A stretch of 37,684 nucleotides of DNA from positions 1-37,684 of the forward strand of contig MPOT01000020.1 in the NCBI GenBank assembly GCA_001896545.1, read 5' to 3'. The notes below the pieces were generated by a model that did no database searches, was not told where the DNA came from, and saw only the letters and a program-made list of their open reading frames with translations. A program made the position numbers and the translations under genes. Origin of the DNA: Tepidanaerobacter sp. EBM-38. GTDB taxonomy: Bacteria; Bacillota; Thermosediminibacteria; Thermosediminibacterales; Tepidanaerobacteraceae. Below are positions 1 through 7,856 of the stretch, one piece after another (the first letter of the stretch is position 1; each line of letters starts with the position of its first letter).

Positions 1-98
1 TGACCTAATAAAAACCTTTTTTGAGCGTATTAAATGGAGAAAATATAGCTGTAAAATTATGGTTGAGAATAAAAAAGGTCACAAAGCAAAAAGCTCAT
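1..98. repeat. Left copy of a 98-bp terminal inverted repeat
   Basis: Bases 1-98 are identical to the reverse complement of 37586-37683 (base i pairs with base 37684-i). Identity stops sharply after base 98, where the left copy continues ATATTAAAATG and the right copy GAATATATGGC. The outer border is not visible because the left copy starts at the first base of the window, so 98 bp is a minimum. The repeat is an open frame (see the partial CDS), which suggests part of a multicopy gene and not a simple regulatory repeat. Confidence 0.95.
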
Positions 99-148
99 AT
101 ATTAAAATGAACGAAACTACGCTTGGGAGGCTCGAAAATGAAAATTAA
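2..148 (+). CDS. C-terminal part of an unidentified basic protein (partial, runs in from left edge)
   Basis: A frame is open from the left edge and stops with TAA at 146-148. Codons 1-32 lie in the inverted repeat and read DLIKTFFERIKWRKYS and then KIMVENKKGHKAKSS, strongly basic. After the repeat border the frame continues about 16 codons into unique sequence and overlaps the ylbJ ribosome binding site and its first codons. In the right-hand copy the same frame ends at once in TGA. I do not recognise the protein; a transposase or other mobile-element product would fit the repetition and the basic composition, but that is inference. The left copy may be a read-through remnant with no function. 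Confidence 0.35.
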   Translation, partial: DLIKTFFERIKWRKYSCKIMVENKKGHKAKSSYIKMNETTLGRLENEN

Positions 149-1400
149 AAATTTACGTTCTTATATATTCAAAGCTTATCAGCTATTTTTACCTATATTA
201 GCAGTAATTATTACCATATCTATCATCTGTTTCCCTGATGAGGCCTTCAATGCAGCATTAGAAGGACTTAATACATGGCTTGCAATAGTTTTGCCGGCAC
301 TGCTTCCCTTTTTTATAGGTTCGCAACTTCTAATGGGGTTAGGAGTAGTGCACTTTATGGGCGTATTATTAGAACCATTTATGCGTCCTTTATTTAATGT
401 GCCTGGTGCAGGATCTTTTGTCATGGCAATGGGTCTTGCCAGTGGATATCCTGTTGGTTCTATGCTTACAGGTAAATTGGTCAAAAATGAATTATGCAAT
501 ACCTGGGAAGCAGAACGGCTCATGTCTTTTACAAATACCGCTGATCCCTTATTTATGATTGGAGCCGTTGCAGTAGGAATGTTCAAAGATGCAAGATTGG
601 GCATAATAATTACTCTGGCACACTACATATCAGCAATTATTCTGGGATTTATTATGCGTTTTTATGCCAAAAATAAAGATATTACACCTTTAGCTTCAAC
701 TTTCAAAAAACAGGGTAGTGTTTTTTTAAGGGCTACGCGTGAACTTTTAAGAGCTCGCAAAGAAGATGGAAGGCCATTTGGTCAGTTATTGGGAGATTGC
801 ATAAAAGACTCTGTAAACTCATTGCTTATGGTACTTGGATTTATTGTATTATTTTCAGTCATAATCCGGATCATAACAGTCGCTGGTTTTATAGATATTG
901 TAAGTCCGGTTATAGAAACAATTTTGAAAGCATTTGGCTTTGATAGTAGTTTGGCTCCAGCTATTTTAAGCGGCTTTTTTGAAATAACTCTGGGAACACA
1001 ATTAGCAAGTGCTACCAGCGCTCCTTTAATGCAGCGAGTAATTATTGTAAGCAGTATAATCGCATGGAGCGGCCTATCGGTGCATTTTCAAGTTATAAGC
1101 ATGGTAAGTGATACAAAAATAAGAATTACACCTTACATTTTTGCAAGACTATTGCATGCTTTTCTTGCAGGATTTGTAGCATATGTATTAATGATAACAC
1201 CTATCTATAGTTTTGAATCATTTGTAATACCTGCATTTGCAATGTCTCCACAAACCACATCCGAGAGTTGGTTAAATATATTTAAAACTTCTACGGAGGT
1301 TTTTGTATTATTATTTATTTTGGTACTCCTTACATCAATTATTACTCACTTAATTAAAAATTTAAACATTATCGGTTTTAAGGTTATAAAGAAAAAATAA
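138..1400 (+). CDS. ylbJ: Sporulation integral membrane protein YlbJ
   Basis: A 420-residue polytopic membrane protein of the YlbJ family, needed in Bacillus for spore cortex formation and localised to the forespore outer membrane; its transported substrate is not established. The sequence shows many hydrophobic segments, the family-like stretches GLASGYPVGSMLTGKL (near residue 110) and FTNTADPLFMIGAVAVGM, and a second half repeating the same gate-like fold (SGFFEITLGTQLA). The start is ATG 138, preceded by GGGAGG at 125-130; an in-frame TTG at 123 would put the start before its own Shine-Dalgarno sequence. It is the only gene here facing the coaD-rsmD group, yet ylbJ, coaD and rsmD are also neighbours in Bacillus, so the locus is conserved with one gene inverted. 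The stop is one base from the stop of the convergent coiled-coil gene. Confidence 0.9.
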   Translation: MKIKNLRSYIFKAYQLFLPILAVIITISIICFPDEAFNAALEGLNTWLAIVLPALLPFFIGSQLLMGLGVVHFMGVLLEPFMRPLFNVPGAGSFVMAMGLASGYPVGSMLTGKLVKNELCNTWEAERLMSFTNTADPLFMIGAVAVGMFKDARLGIIITLAHYISAIILGFIMRFYAKNKDITPLASTFKKQGSVFLRATRELLRARKEDGRPFGQLLGDCIKDSVNSLLMVLGFIVLFSVIIRIITVAGFIDIVSPVIETILKAFGFDSSLAPAILSGFFEITLGTQLASATSAPLMQRVIIVSSIIAWSGLSVHFQVISMVSDTKIRITPYIFARLLHAFLAGFVAYVLMITPIYSFESFVIPAFAMSPQTTSESWLNIFKTSTEVFVLLFILVLLTSIITHLIKNLNIIGFKVIKKK

Positions 1401-1401
1401 A

Positions 1402-1848
1402 TTACCTTGTTTTATTAAGTTCTTCTCTACTCTTTTTTAAGGTTTCCAGCAACCTTTCAAGATGCTTTTGTGCATCTTCTAAGACCTCATCTGCATAAGC
1501 ATTTGCTCCCGTACGTAAATCGCGGGCTGTCTGCTTGGCAAAAGTCAATATTTGATCTGATTTTTCTCTAGCCATTTTAGTAATTTCGTCCTGATTTATC
1601 ATCTTCTCAATCGTATCCTGAGCCTCTTTAACTATTAATTCTCCTTGCTGTTGCGCTTCAATTAAAATGCGCTGTCTGTCTTCAATAATCTTTTTAGCAT
1701 CTTTCATATCTTCAGGAATCTCTCTTAAAAGTTCATCGATAAGGTTTAAAATTTGGTCTTGATTGATTACCACTTTGTTCGAAAGCGGTATTTTAGGGCT
1801 ATTGATTATTAATGTTTGAAGTTGTTCTATAATTTGAAAACAATTCAT
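1402..1848 (-). CDS. Coiled-coil protein resembling ATPase subunit H / DivIVA-like (COG2811-like)
   Basis: A 148-residue, highly charged and soluble protein without a signal peptide or membrane segment. From about residue 50 to the end it is almost continuous predicted coiled coil rich in E, K, A and Q, with repeated KEAQDTIEK-like and REKSDQILTFAKQTA heptads. Proteins like this are found next to coaD in many Clostridia and are annotated as V-type ATPase subunit H-like or DivIVA-like; no other ATPase subunit is nearby, so an ATPase role is unlikely. The start ATG has AAGGAGG about 7 bases upstream. It follows coaD by 28 bases in the rsmD-coaD unit. The function is unknown; a scaffold role linked to the membrane or division is only a guess. 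Confidence 0.65.
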   Translation of the reverse strand: MNCFQIIEQLQTLIINSPKIPLSNKVVINQDQILNLIDELLREIPEDMKDAKKIIEDRQRILIEAQQQGELIVKEAQDTIEKMINQDEITKMAREKSDQILTFAKQTARDLRTGANAYADEVLEDAQKHLERLLETLKKSREELNKTR

Positions 1849-1876
1849 TCAAAAACCTCCTTCAAGGTTTTTATTT

Positions 1877-2359
1877 TTAATTGATTTTAAATTTCTGTTT
1901 CAAACGTTTTTCTACCAAAGGTGGAACAACAGTTGCAACACACCCCCCAAGGCTTGATACTTCTTTAACTACGCTGGAACTTAGATACGAGTACTTGCTA
2001 TTTGTCATTATAAAAATAGTTTCAATGCGCTCGTCCAATTTTTTGTTCATAAGAGCCATTTGAAGCTCGTACTCAAAGTCTGATACAGCTCTTAAGCCTT
2101 TTACAATAACACGGGCCTTTTTTAATTTGGCAAAATCCACTAATAAGCCCGAAAAACTATCAATTTCAACGTTCGGAATATCATTTACAGAATCACGTAT
2201 CATTTCGATTCTTTCTTCCACAGTAAAAAGCGGTTTTTTTTGAGGATTGGATAAAACGGCTACAATTAACCTATCGAACAGTTTCGAGCTCCTTTGTATG
2301 ATATCTAGATGCCCATAAGTAATAGGATCAAAACTCCCCGGATATATCCCTATATTCAA
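1877..2359 (-). CDS. coaD: Phosphopantetheine adenylyltransferase
   Basis: CoaD transfers AMP from ATP to 4'-phosphopantetheine, the penultimate step of coenzyme A synthesis. The 160-residue length is normal. The nucleotidyltransferase motif is [14 protein letters not shown] near residue 8 (the TxGH signature, here TYGH where most have TNGH), followed by [18 protein letters not shown]; the C-terminal [11 protein letters not shown] corresponds to the ISSTxVR motif. The start is TTG 2359 with AAAGGAGT upstream, lying over the rsmD stop, so the two genes are translationally coupled. Another CoA gene, coaBC, lies at 18576-19787. Confidence 0.96.
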   Translation of the reverse strand: MNIGIYPGSFDPITYGHLDIIQRSSKLFDRLIVAVLSNPQKKPLFTVEERIEMIRDSVNDIPNVEIDSFSGLLVDFAKLKKARVIVKGLRAVSDFEYELQMALMNKKLDERIETIFIMTNSKYSYLSSSVVKEVSSLGGCVATVVPPLVEKRLKQKFKIN

Positions 2360-2365
2360 AATTGG

Positions 2366-2905
2366 TCACTCCTTTGTTAAAAATGTTAATGCAGTTCTGC
2401 CATATTGTTTGTATTTATAGCATGAAAAACCATCAAACTTAAGTAGCTCATCTTTTGGATGTTGAATTACAATAATTGATTCTGCCATATTAAAATCTTT
2501 TAAAACATCTAATGTTGCTCCTATATTGTTTTTGAAATAAGGAGGATCCATAAAGATTATATCAAAAGTATTGCCATCCAAAATTAGTTTTTTTAAAGCA
2601 GATATAACATCACTTTGAATAACTCTTCCTTTTCTGGTTAATTTTAAATCTAAAAGATTTTGTTTAATTATTGAGCACGCGATTGGATTCTTTTCTATAA
2701 AAATAGCATTCTGGGCACCTCGGCTCAGTGCTTCAAGGCCTACTGCTCCTGTCCCTGCAAACAAATCCAAAAAGCAACTTCCAACAACATCACTGCCAAT
2801 TATATTAAATAATGCTTCTCTTACAAAATCCGATGTTGGGCGGGTGTTCTTACCTCCTATAGACTTAATTTTTCTACCTCTGTGAAAACCACCAATAATT
2901 CTCAT
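2366..2905 (-). CDS. rsmD: 16S rRNA (guanine966-N2)-methyltransferase RsmD
   Basis: A class I SAM-dependent methyltransferase of 179 residues that modifies G966 of 16S rRNA in the small subunit. Visible motifs are the SAM-binding loop DLFAGTGAVGLEALSRGA (about residues 46-63), an acidic IEKN after strand 2, and the catalytic DPPY in IIFMDPPYF. The N-terminal MRIIGGFHRGRKI matches the family start. The only strong Shine-Dalgarno sequence, AAAGGAG, lies 17 bases upstream of this ATG, too far for normal use; it is well placed for a 14-codon ORF (2874-2918) overlapping the start, suggesting coupling. It is first in the rsmD-coaD-coiled-coil unit. Confidence 0.95.
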   Translation of the reverse strand: MRIIGGFHRGRKIKSIGGKNTRPTSDFVREALFNIIGSDVVGSCFLDLFAGTGAVGLEALSRGAQNAIFIEKNPIACSIIKQNLLDLKLTRKGRVIQSDVISALKKLILDGNTFDIIFMDPPYFKNNIGATLDVLKDFNMAESIIVIQHPKDELLKFDGFSCYKYKQYGRTALTFLTKE

Positions 2906-2918
2906 AAGCCAAACACAT
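2874..2918 (-). CDS. Possible 14-codon leader ORF overlapping the rsmD start
   Basis: ATG 2916-2918 has AAAGGAG four bases upstream and encodes MCLAYENYWWFSQR before TAG. It overlaps the first codons of rsmD in another frame. Ribosomes ending here would sit just downstream of the rsmD ATG, so re-initiation could explain the poor rsmD ribosome binding site. It could also be chance. Confidence 0.3.
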   Translation of the reverse strand: MCLAYENYWWFSQR

Positions 2919-3034
2919 TAAACTCCTTTCAAGCAATATTCTAACATATTGGCGACAAGTTTAAAACAAATAATTGTATTTTAATGATATTTTATTTAAA
3001 TGTATTGAATAGTTTTCCCTAGGTCTGTTCATAC

Positions 3035-3040
3035 TATAAT
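3035..3040 (+). promoter_or_regulatory. Perfect TATAAT -10 element ahead of candidate small RNA
   Basis: TATAAT on the plus strand in a gene-free region. The best -35 at normal spacing (TTTTCC, 3013-3018) is poor, so the promoter is uncertain. Start of transcription would be near 3047. Confidence 0.4.
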
Positions 3041-3046
3041 TGTAAT

Positions 3047-3118
3047 AAACTTTCCCCATAAGCTCTTCCTCCGGTTTCTCCTCTCCCAATGCCGGCATAA
3101 ATGCCGGCATTATTATTT
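3047..3118 (+). ncRNA. Candidate C-rich small regulatory RNA with terminator hairpin
   Basis: Between rsmD and the SASP gene the plus strand shows a TATAAT, then about 40 bases with three C-rich stretches (TTTCCCCAT, CTTCCTCCGG, TCTCCTCTCCC), then a hairpin made of AATGCCGGCAT, AA and its exact inverse (3088-3111), then a T-rich tail TATTATTTTA. Unpaired UCCC or CCUCC stretches followed by an intrinsic terminator are the layout of Gram-positive small RNAs that pair with Shine-Dalgarno sequences (RsaE/RoxS type). The same bases read on the minus strand give a 32-codon ORF at 2961-3059 with GGAGG eight bases upstream, so a small gene in the other direction is the competing reading. Confidence 0.35.
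3088..3111 (+). terminator. Perfect 11-bp hairpin built of two ATGCCGGCAT palindromes
   Basis: AATGCCGGCAT, a two-base spacer, then its exact reverse complement. ATGCCGGCAT is itself a palindrome, so the unit is both a direct and an inverted repeat. The T-rich tail is on the plus strand only (TATTATTTTA), so it most likely ends a plus-strand transcript. Confidence 0.55.
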
Positions 3119-3129
3119 TAATCTACTTT

Positions 3130-3166
3130 AAAAAGGGCAGGCTCAAAATGAGCATGCCCTTTTTTA
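3130..3166 (-). terminator. Terminator of the SASP gene (bidirectional)
   Basis: GGGCAGGCTCA, loop AAA, TGAGCATGCCC with one mismatch, flanked by A-runs on the left and T-runs on the right, so it can act in both directions. It begins 11 bases after the SASP stop codon. Confidence 0.8.
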
Positions 3167-3176
3167 ATTTATTTAT

Positions 3177-3401
3177 CTATTGAGTTGTCGTTCCGCCACT
3201 TGCACGTCTTTGATAATCCTCAATCATTTTTTTAACCATATGGCCGCCGACAGCACCACAATCTCTCGAAGAATAATTTCCCCAATATCCATCTGCAGGG
3301 GCTTGAATTCCAACTTCTTTAGCAACTTCATTTTTAAACTGTTCCATAGCTTTATACGCTTCAGGAACTACAAGCTTATTTCTTTTTTGTCCCAATGCCA
3401 T
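3177..3401 (-). CDS. Small acid-soluble spore protein, alpha/beta type
   Basis: A 74-residue protein of the SspA/SspB family that coats and protects DNA in the dormant spore. The family signatures are visible: NKLVVPEAYKAMEQFKNEVA in the first half and SSRDCGAVGGHMVKKMIEDY in the second. The germination protease site, normally E-[IF]-A-S-E, is represented by NEVAKE, a divergent form. The cysteine in RDCGAVGG is a variation I associate with clostridial members. ATG start with GGAGGTGA seven bases upstream. It is a single gene with its own terminator (3130-3166) and a sigma-G-like promoter (3435-3463), as expected for forespore expression. Which ssp paralogue it is cannot be decided from this window. 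Confidence 0.93.
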   Translation of the reverse strand: MALGQKRNKLVVPEAYKAMEQFKNEVAKEVGIQAPADGYWGNYSSRDCGAVGGHMVKKMIEDYQRRASGGTTTQ

Positions 3402-3434
3402 AATCTAATTTCACCTCCTTCATCATCGTACTGT

Positions 3435-3463
3435 TAATATAACCTAAGAAAAAGTCTATATAC
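3435..3463 (-). promoter_or_regulatory. Possible sigma-G (forespore) promoter of the SASP gene
   Basis: On the minus strand GTATA (3459-3463), 17 bases, TATATTA (3435-3441). This resembles the sigma-G pattern (gnATR, 18 or so bases, cATnnTA). It is about 40 bases before the SASP start, and no better sigma-A match is present. Confidence 0.35.
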
Positions 3464-3513
3464 TAGAATAATCTGCCTTGAAATCCAATCGATACATGAA
3501 AGCTTTTATAGAA

Positions 3514-3564
3514 AATAAACGACTACAGCATTTTTCAAAACTTAACATGCTTAAGTCGTTTATT
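3514..3564 (-). terminator. Long hairpin downstream of recG
   Basis: An 11-bp perfect outer stem (AATAAACGACT / AGTCGTTTATT) with an inner AGCAT/ATGCT stem. On the minus strand it is followed by TTTATTTTCT and lies about 60 bases after the recG stop, so it probably ends the asp23-fakA-recG transcript. ACTTAA/TTAAGT inside allows an alternative fold. Confidence 0.6.
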
Positions 3565-3621
3565 ATATGTAATAAATTATTTTTTTATTTTTCAACAGTA
3601 ACTTAATTCTAATGGAAAAAA

Positions 3622-5643
3622 CTATATACAGATTTTAGTTTCCAATGACTTTTTTAGATTTTTATACTCAGGTAGCAAAAGATATCTTTCTTCTAAAATT
3701 TGATTTGCCAATTTTTGTGTAGTTTTAAGAATTTCTGTGTTATCAATGAAACTAGCAAATTTAAATTCAAAAAATCCATGCTGCTTAACCCCTAAAAATT
3801 CTCCGGGGCCCCTAAGCTCCAAATCCTTTTGTGATATTTTGAAGCCATCATGGCAGTTCATTAGATAATTTAACCTTTCTCTTGCAGTTCCTTGATTAGA
3901 ACCTGATATTAAAATACAATAAGATTTTAAAGAACTTCTGCCAACTCTGCCTCGCAATTGATGAAGTTGAGCAAGCCCGAATCTTTCAGCATTTTCAACT
4001 ATCATCAAAGTAGCAAATGGAACATCAACACCAACTTCTACAACTGTAGTTGCTACAAGTACTTGGATTTTTTTTAATAAAAATTGGTTTAGTATCTTGT
4101 CTTTTTCATCCTGCTTCATTTTACCATGCAACATTCCGATTTTTAAGCACGGATACTCCTGCCTTAAGTATGCTGTATGTTGTTCAACGTTAATTATTTC
4201 TAATTCATTTTCCTCAACTGCTGGACATACCACATAAACCAAATGACCTTTTTTAACTTCTGAAGCCATAAAATCATATACTCTTTTTCTCATGGAGTCG
4301 TTTACTACATAAGTATCTACCTTCTGTCTGCCTGCCGGCATCGTATCAATAACAGAAATATCTAAATCGCTGTATAGTGCCATAGCAATCGTTCTAGGTA
4401 TTGGAGTAGCACTCATTACTATAACGTCTGGACAATGACCTTTTTTTACAAGGTTTTCTCGTTGCTTTACTCCAAATCGATGTTGTTCATCAGTAATAAC
4501 CATTCCTAGTTTTTTAAACTCTACATCTTCTTGTATAATTGCATGTGTCCCTACTAAAACATCTACAGTCCCATCTTTCAGTTTCAAGAGAAGTTTTTTT
4601 CGTTCTTTTTCGGCAAGCCCTCCTTTTAGTATGTCTACATTTATATCAAGTGGACTAAGAAATCGTTTCAATGTATTATAGTGTTGCTCTGCTAAGATTT
4701 CCGTAGGAGCCATCATAACACCTTGAAAACCATTTTTTACCGACAGATATAATGCGGCACACGCTACTATCGTTTTACCTGAACCAACATCACCTTGAAC
4801 AAGCCTACTCATAATATACTCACTTTCAAGGTCTTTTATAATATCTTTTAAAACCTTTTTCTGGCCGGAAGTAAGAGTAAAAGGAATTACTGATAAAAAA
4901 GGTTTTAGATCAATGGTATTATATCTGTTTTTACGTTTTTCAGATTTTAAATAATATCTAGATAAATTTACACCTAATTGAAATAATAATAGTTCTTCAA
5001 AAATGAACCTTTCTCTTGCTTTTTCTAACATTCTAAAGCTTTGTGGGAAATGAATGTTTTTTATTGCTTCCTCAAGCGACAGTAAATTATATCTGTTTAA
5101 TATATCAGTCGGTAGCGTTTCTTCTAAACCGGAAAAATTTTCTATGGCGTTTTTAATTGTGTTTCTAATAAAATTTTGAGAAATACCTTTAGATAGTGGA
5201 TAGATAGGTCGAATTCTTTCAATCTTAATATTGCTGCCCTTTTCAAATTTTATCCATTCAGGGCTAGAAATTTCGTAAACACCAAAGTTCTTTTTAATTT
5301 TCCCTATTAATAAAAGTCTCTGATTAGGGTAAAAACTTTTTTCTACAAATGGCTGATTAAAAAACACGGCATAACCTTTATTTTGACCGTCAGTAATCGG
5401 GAGCTTAGTTATATAGATACCTGTTCGGGTTTTTCTGCTTACAGCAGAACCTGTAACAATGCATGGAAAAGCTCCAGCTTTGTCTTCTATACCCTGCTTA
5501 AACGTCAATGGTGACATATCCTGGTAATCTCTGGGAAAATAAAATAAAACATCTCTTATAGTGTATATCCCTAATTTGGAGAGCTGTTTGGCTCTTGCCG
5601 GGCCAATACCTTTAATATTTTTTACATCAGATGATACATCCAT
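3622..5643 (-). CDS. recG: ATP-dependent DNA helicase RecG
   Basis: RecG remodels stalled replication forks and branch-migrates Holliday junctions. At 673 residues it is of normal length. Order of domains: N-terminal helix-hairpin wedge region (DVKNIKGIGPARAKQLSKLG), OB-like wedge domain, then helicase core with Walker A GDVGSGKTIVACAA, DEQH box (ITDEQHRFG), SATPIPRT motif III and motif VI QLRGRVGRS, ending in the RecG C-terminal region. The start is set at ATG 5643, eight bases from AAGGGTG; the upstream GTG at 5652 would overlap that site. It follows fakA by 13 bases, the usual Bacillus neighbourhood (yloU-fakA-...-recG). Confidence 0.96.
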   Translation of the reverse strand: MDVSSDVKNIKGIGPARAKQLSKLGIYTIRDVLFYFPRDYQDMSPLTFKQGIEDKAGAFPCIVTGSAVSRKTRTGIYITKLPITDGQNKGYAVFFNQPFVEKSFYPNQRLLLIGKIKKNFGVYEISSPEWIKFEKGSNIKIERIRPIYPLSKGISQNFIRNTIKNAIENFSGLEETLPTDILNRYNLLSLEEAIKNIHFPQSFRMLEKARERFIFEELLLFQLGVNLSRYYLKSEKRKNRYNTIDLKPFLSVIPFTLTSGQKKVLKDIIKDLESEYIMSRLVQGDVGSGKTIVACAALYLSVKNGFQGVMMAPTEILAEQHYNTLKRFLSPLDINVDILKGGLAEKERKKLLLKLKDGTVDVLVGTHAIIQEDVEFKKLGMVITDEQHRFGVKQRENLVKKGHCPDVIVMSATPIPRTIAMALYSDLDISVIDTMPAGRQKVDTYVVNDSMRKRVYDFMASEVKKGHLVYVVCPAVEENELEIINVEQHTAYLRQEYPCLKIGMLHGKMKQDEKDKILNQFLLKKIQVLVATTVVEVGVDVPFATLMIVENAERFGLAQLHQLRGRVGRSSLKSYCILISGSNQGTARERLNYLMNCHDGFKISQKDLELRGPGEFLGVKQHGFFEFKFASFIDNTEILKTTQKLANQILEERYLLLPEYKNLKKSLETKICI

Positions 5644-5656
5644 AAACACCACACCC

Positions 5657-7324
5657 TTATTCTACTGAAACAATATAATAATATAAGTTTTGCCCTCCAA
5701 AATAATATTCTATATCAAAATCATTATATTTTTCCGTTAAGATTTCTACCGTCTTTTGTATTGAATAATTATCTATATCAGCTCCATAGTAGATTGTAAT
5801 TATCCCATCCTGCCTGCCTTCAGTCATAAGAGCTATCAATTTGAGAATTACTTCCTCTTTTTCTTTTCCGGTTATTAGCAAATCGCCATCCTTTATTCCT
5901 AGAATATCTCCTTTTCTAATTTTAGTACCATTCCACTCAGTATCTCTAACTGCATAAGTTACCTCTCCGGAAATTACATTTTTAATATTTCGTTTCATGT
6001 TTAAAATATTTTCTTCTACAGAAAGCTCTGGATTAAAAGCTAGCAAAGCCGAAATACCTTGTGGGATTGATTTTGTCGGCAGTACATAAATATTCTTATT
6101 AGATAAACTCTTCGTTTGTTCGGCAGTTAATATTATATTTTTGTTATTCGGCAGTATAATAATATTATCATAGGATTTTTTTTCTACTATTGATAGGATA
6201 TCTTCAGTACTAGGATTCATCGATTGACCACCTTCGATGATATCCGCACCCATGCTTTTAAAAATTTCATTTAATCCTTTACCTTGAGACACTGCAATTA
6301 CACCTATATTTTTCTTATTTATCTTGAAATCTTCCAGATGTTCAATATGATTTTCACTATTATCTTCGTTTGAACTGTTTATAATTTCCCGATGCTGTAT
6401 TTTCATATTATCGATTTTTATTTTTGAAAGTTCTCCCCACTTCAAAGAGCAACTCAAAACTTTATCAGGGTTATTTGTATGAATATGAATTTTAACCAAT
6501 TCACCCATACCTATCACTATCATTGAATCTCCTAAATTAGACAATTCACTTTTTATAGATTCTATATCAATTTCTTTTCCAGTTATAAAAAGTTCGGTAC
6601 AATATATGTATTTTATTTCTTGACTAAGTTCTTTATTATGGCGAACTTCTTCATTAATTGTCTGCAAATTTTGTTCTGAGGAGGAAAAATCAAAATCAAG
6701 TTTTGGATTTTTTATTGCTTCATAAAACCCTCTTAATAAGAATAAAAGTCCTTTTCCTCCTGCATCTACAACTTTTGCCTCTTTTAGTGCTTTAAGCATC
6801 TCAGGAGTCTTTTCTAGCACTTTTTCCCCATATATTAATGTGTTCTGAAGTATTGTTTCGAAATTATTATTACGCTTTGCTTCAAAAATCATTCTATCAG
6901 CAGTTTCCCGCGCTACTGTCAATATTGTTCCTTCTACAGGTCTCATTACGGCTCGGTAAGCCGCATCAACCCCACTTTTATAGGCTGCTGCGAGTTCCAT
7001 CGGTGTAATACTATCTTTATGTGCCGGTATACCTTGAGCAAAGCCTCTAAAAAGTTGAGATAATATAACCCCAGAGTTTCCTCTAGCACCCATTAAAGAA
7101 CCCCAAGCTGCAGCATCAGCAATTTTTTTTAGGTTATTTGATGATATTTTTTCTAGTTCCTTTACAGCTTGATCCATAGTTAACGACATGTTTGTTCCTG
7201 TGTCTCCATCCGGCACTGGAAATACATTTAAAGCATCTACGGTTTTTTTGTTTTGCCTTAAAACAAAAGCAGCATTAATTATAGCTTTTTTTAATATACT
7301 ACCATCAATTTTTTTAATAGCCAA
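5657..7324 (-). CDS. fakA: Fatty acid kinase FakA-like (DhaL/DAK2 domain protein, YloV)
   Basis: A 555-residue homologue of YloV/FakA, which phosphorylates fatty acids bound to FakB (DegV) carriers so that exogenous fatty acids enter phospholipid synthesis. The N-terminal DhaL ATP-binding domain shows NVFPVPDGDTGTNMSL (about residues 33-49) with the Mg-coordinating aspartates, and GSLMGARGNSGVILSQLFRG. The C-terminal half resembles the FakB-like or DegV-like part. The start is TTG 7324, nine bases after AGGAGG; the in-frame ATG at 7342 lies inside that Shine-Dalgarno sequence. No fakB gene is in the window, so the partner must be elsewhere. It sits between the Asp23 gene (22 bases upstream) and recG. 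Confidence 0.92.
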   Translation of the reverse strand: MAIKKIDGSILKKAIINAAFVLRQNKKTVDALNVFPVPDGDTGTNMSLTMDQAVKELEKISSNNLKKIADAAAWGSLMGARGNSGVILSQLFRGFAQGIPAHKDSITPMELAAAYKSGVDAAYRAVMRPVEGTILTVARETADRMIFEAKRNNNFETILQNTLIYGEKVLEKTPEMLKALKEAKVVDAGGKGLLFLLRGFYEAIKNPKLDFDFSSSEQNLQTINEEVRHNKELSQEIKYIYCTELFITGKEIDIESIKSELSNLGDSMIVIGMGELVKIHIHTNNPDKVLSCSLKWGELSKIKIDNMKIQHREIINSSNEDNSENHIEHLEDFKINKKNIGVIAVSQGKGLNEIFKSMGADIIEGGQSMNPSTEDILSIVEKKSYDNIIILPNNKNIILTAEQTKSLSNKNIYVLPTKSIPQGISALLAFNPELSVEENILNMKRNIKNVISGEVTYAVRDTEWNGTKIRKGDILGIKDGDLLITGKEKEEVILKLIALMTEGRQDGIITIYYGADIDNYSIQKTVEILTEKYNDFDIEYYFGGQNLYYYIVSVE

Positions 7325-7345
7325 TCCCGAAAACCTCCTCATCTC

Positions 7346-7699
7346 TTACTTTGTTCTGACTCCATGAATTATCACATTGGTTCTATCGGGACTAAATCCC
7401 ATTATATTCTCTAAGGTAAAATTTACTTTTTCAATTACATTGTTAGCAACCTCATGAATTTTCGTACCATACTGAACTATAATATGCAAATCAACAGTAA
7501 GCGTATCTTCGTCAATTTTTACTTCCACGCCTTTATGAAGGTTTTCCCTCCCAAGAAGCTCAGTCAAACCATCACTCATTTTTCTCGATACCATTCCAAC
7601 CAATCCATAGCACTCCATAGCTGCATTGCCAGCAAGTACAGCTATCACTTCCTTGGATATCTCTATTTCCCCTAAGGAATTTTTAATTATATTCTTCAA
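7346..7699 (-). CDS. yloU: Asp23/Gls24 family protein (YloU)
   Basis: A 117-residue protein of the Asp23 (DUF322) family, small cell-envelope-associated proteins in Firmicutes whose biochemical role is not settled. Family-like features are the N-terminal LGEIEISKEVIAVLAGNAAM, the central GLVGMVSRK, and VDLHIIVQYGTKIHEVANNV. The start is TTG 7699, seven bases after GGGAGG. It begins the asp23-fakA-recG unit, the conserved Bacillus order yloU-fakA, and is transcribed away from rpmB. Confidence 0.92.
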   Translation of the reverse strand: MKNIIKNSLGEIEISKEVIAVLAGNAAMECYGLVGMVSRKMSDGLTELLGRENLHKGVEVKIDEDTLTVDLHIIVQYGTKIHEVANNVIEKVNFTLENIMGFSPDRTNVIIHGVRTK

Positions 7700-7737
7700 C
7701 TAACTGCCTCCCTTCAAGTCACTATTCATTTATATCC

Positions 7738-7766
7738 ATTATAGTATATTTTTTGTTTTTTTCATA
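7738..7766 (-). promoter_or_regulatory. Probable sigma-A promoter for asp23-fakA-recG
   Basis: Minus strand TATGAA (7761-7766), 17 bases, perfect TATAAT (7738-7743). The -35 is weak (four of six). It is back to back with the rpmB promoter. Confidence 0.5.
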
Positions 7767-7796
7767 ATTAAAAGTTGTTTAAGGTGGCTTTCCTTA

Positions 7797-7825
7797 TTGC
7801 AGTGCTCCCGTTTATATGATAAAAT
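7797..7825 (+). promoter_or_regulatory. Sigma-A promoter of rpmB
   Basis: TTGCAG (7797-7802), 17 bases, TAAAAT (7820-7825), about 30 bases before the rpmB start. Confidence 0.65.
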
Positions 7826-7856
7826 ACTTTTGGCATATCAAAGAGGAGGTGCAATA

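Noticed and set aside
179..604. 141-codon minus-strand frame inside ylbJ
   Set aside because: Antisense of conserved ylbJ coding sequence with no ribosome binding site.
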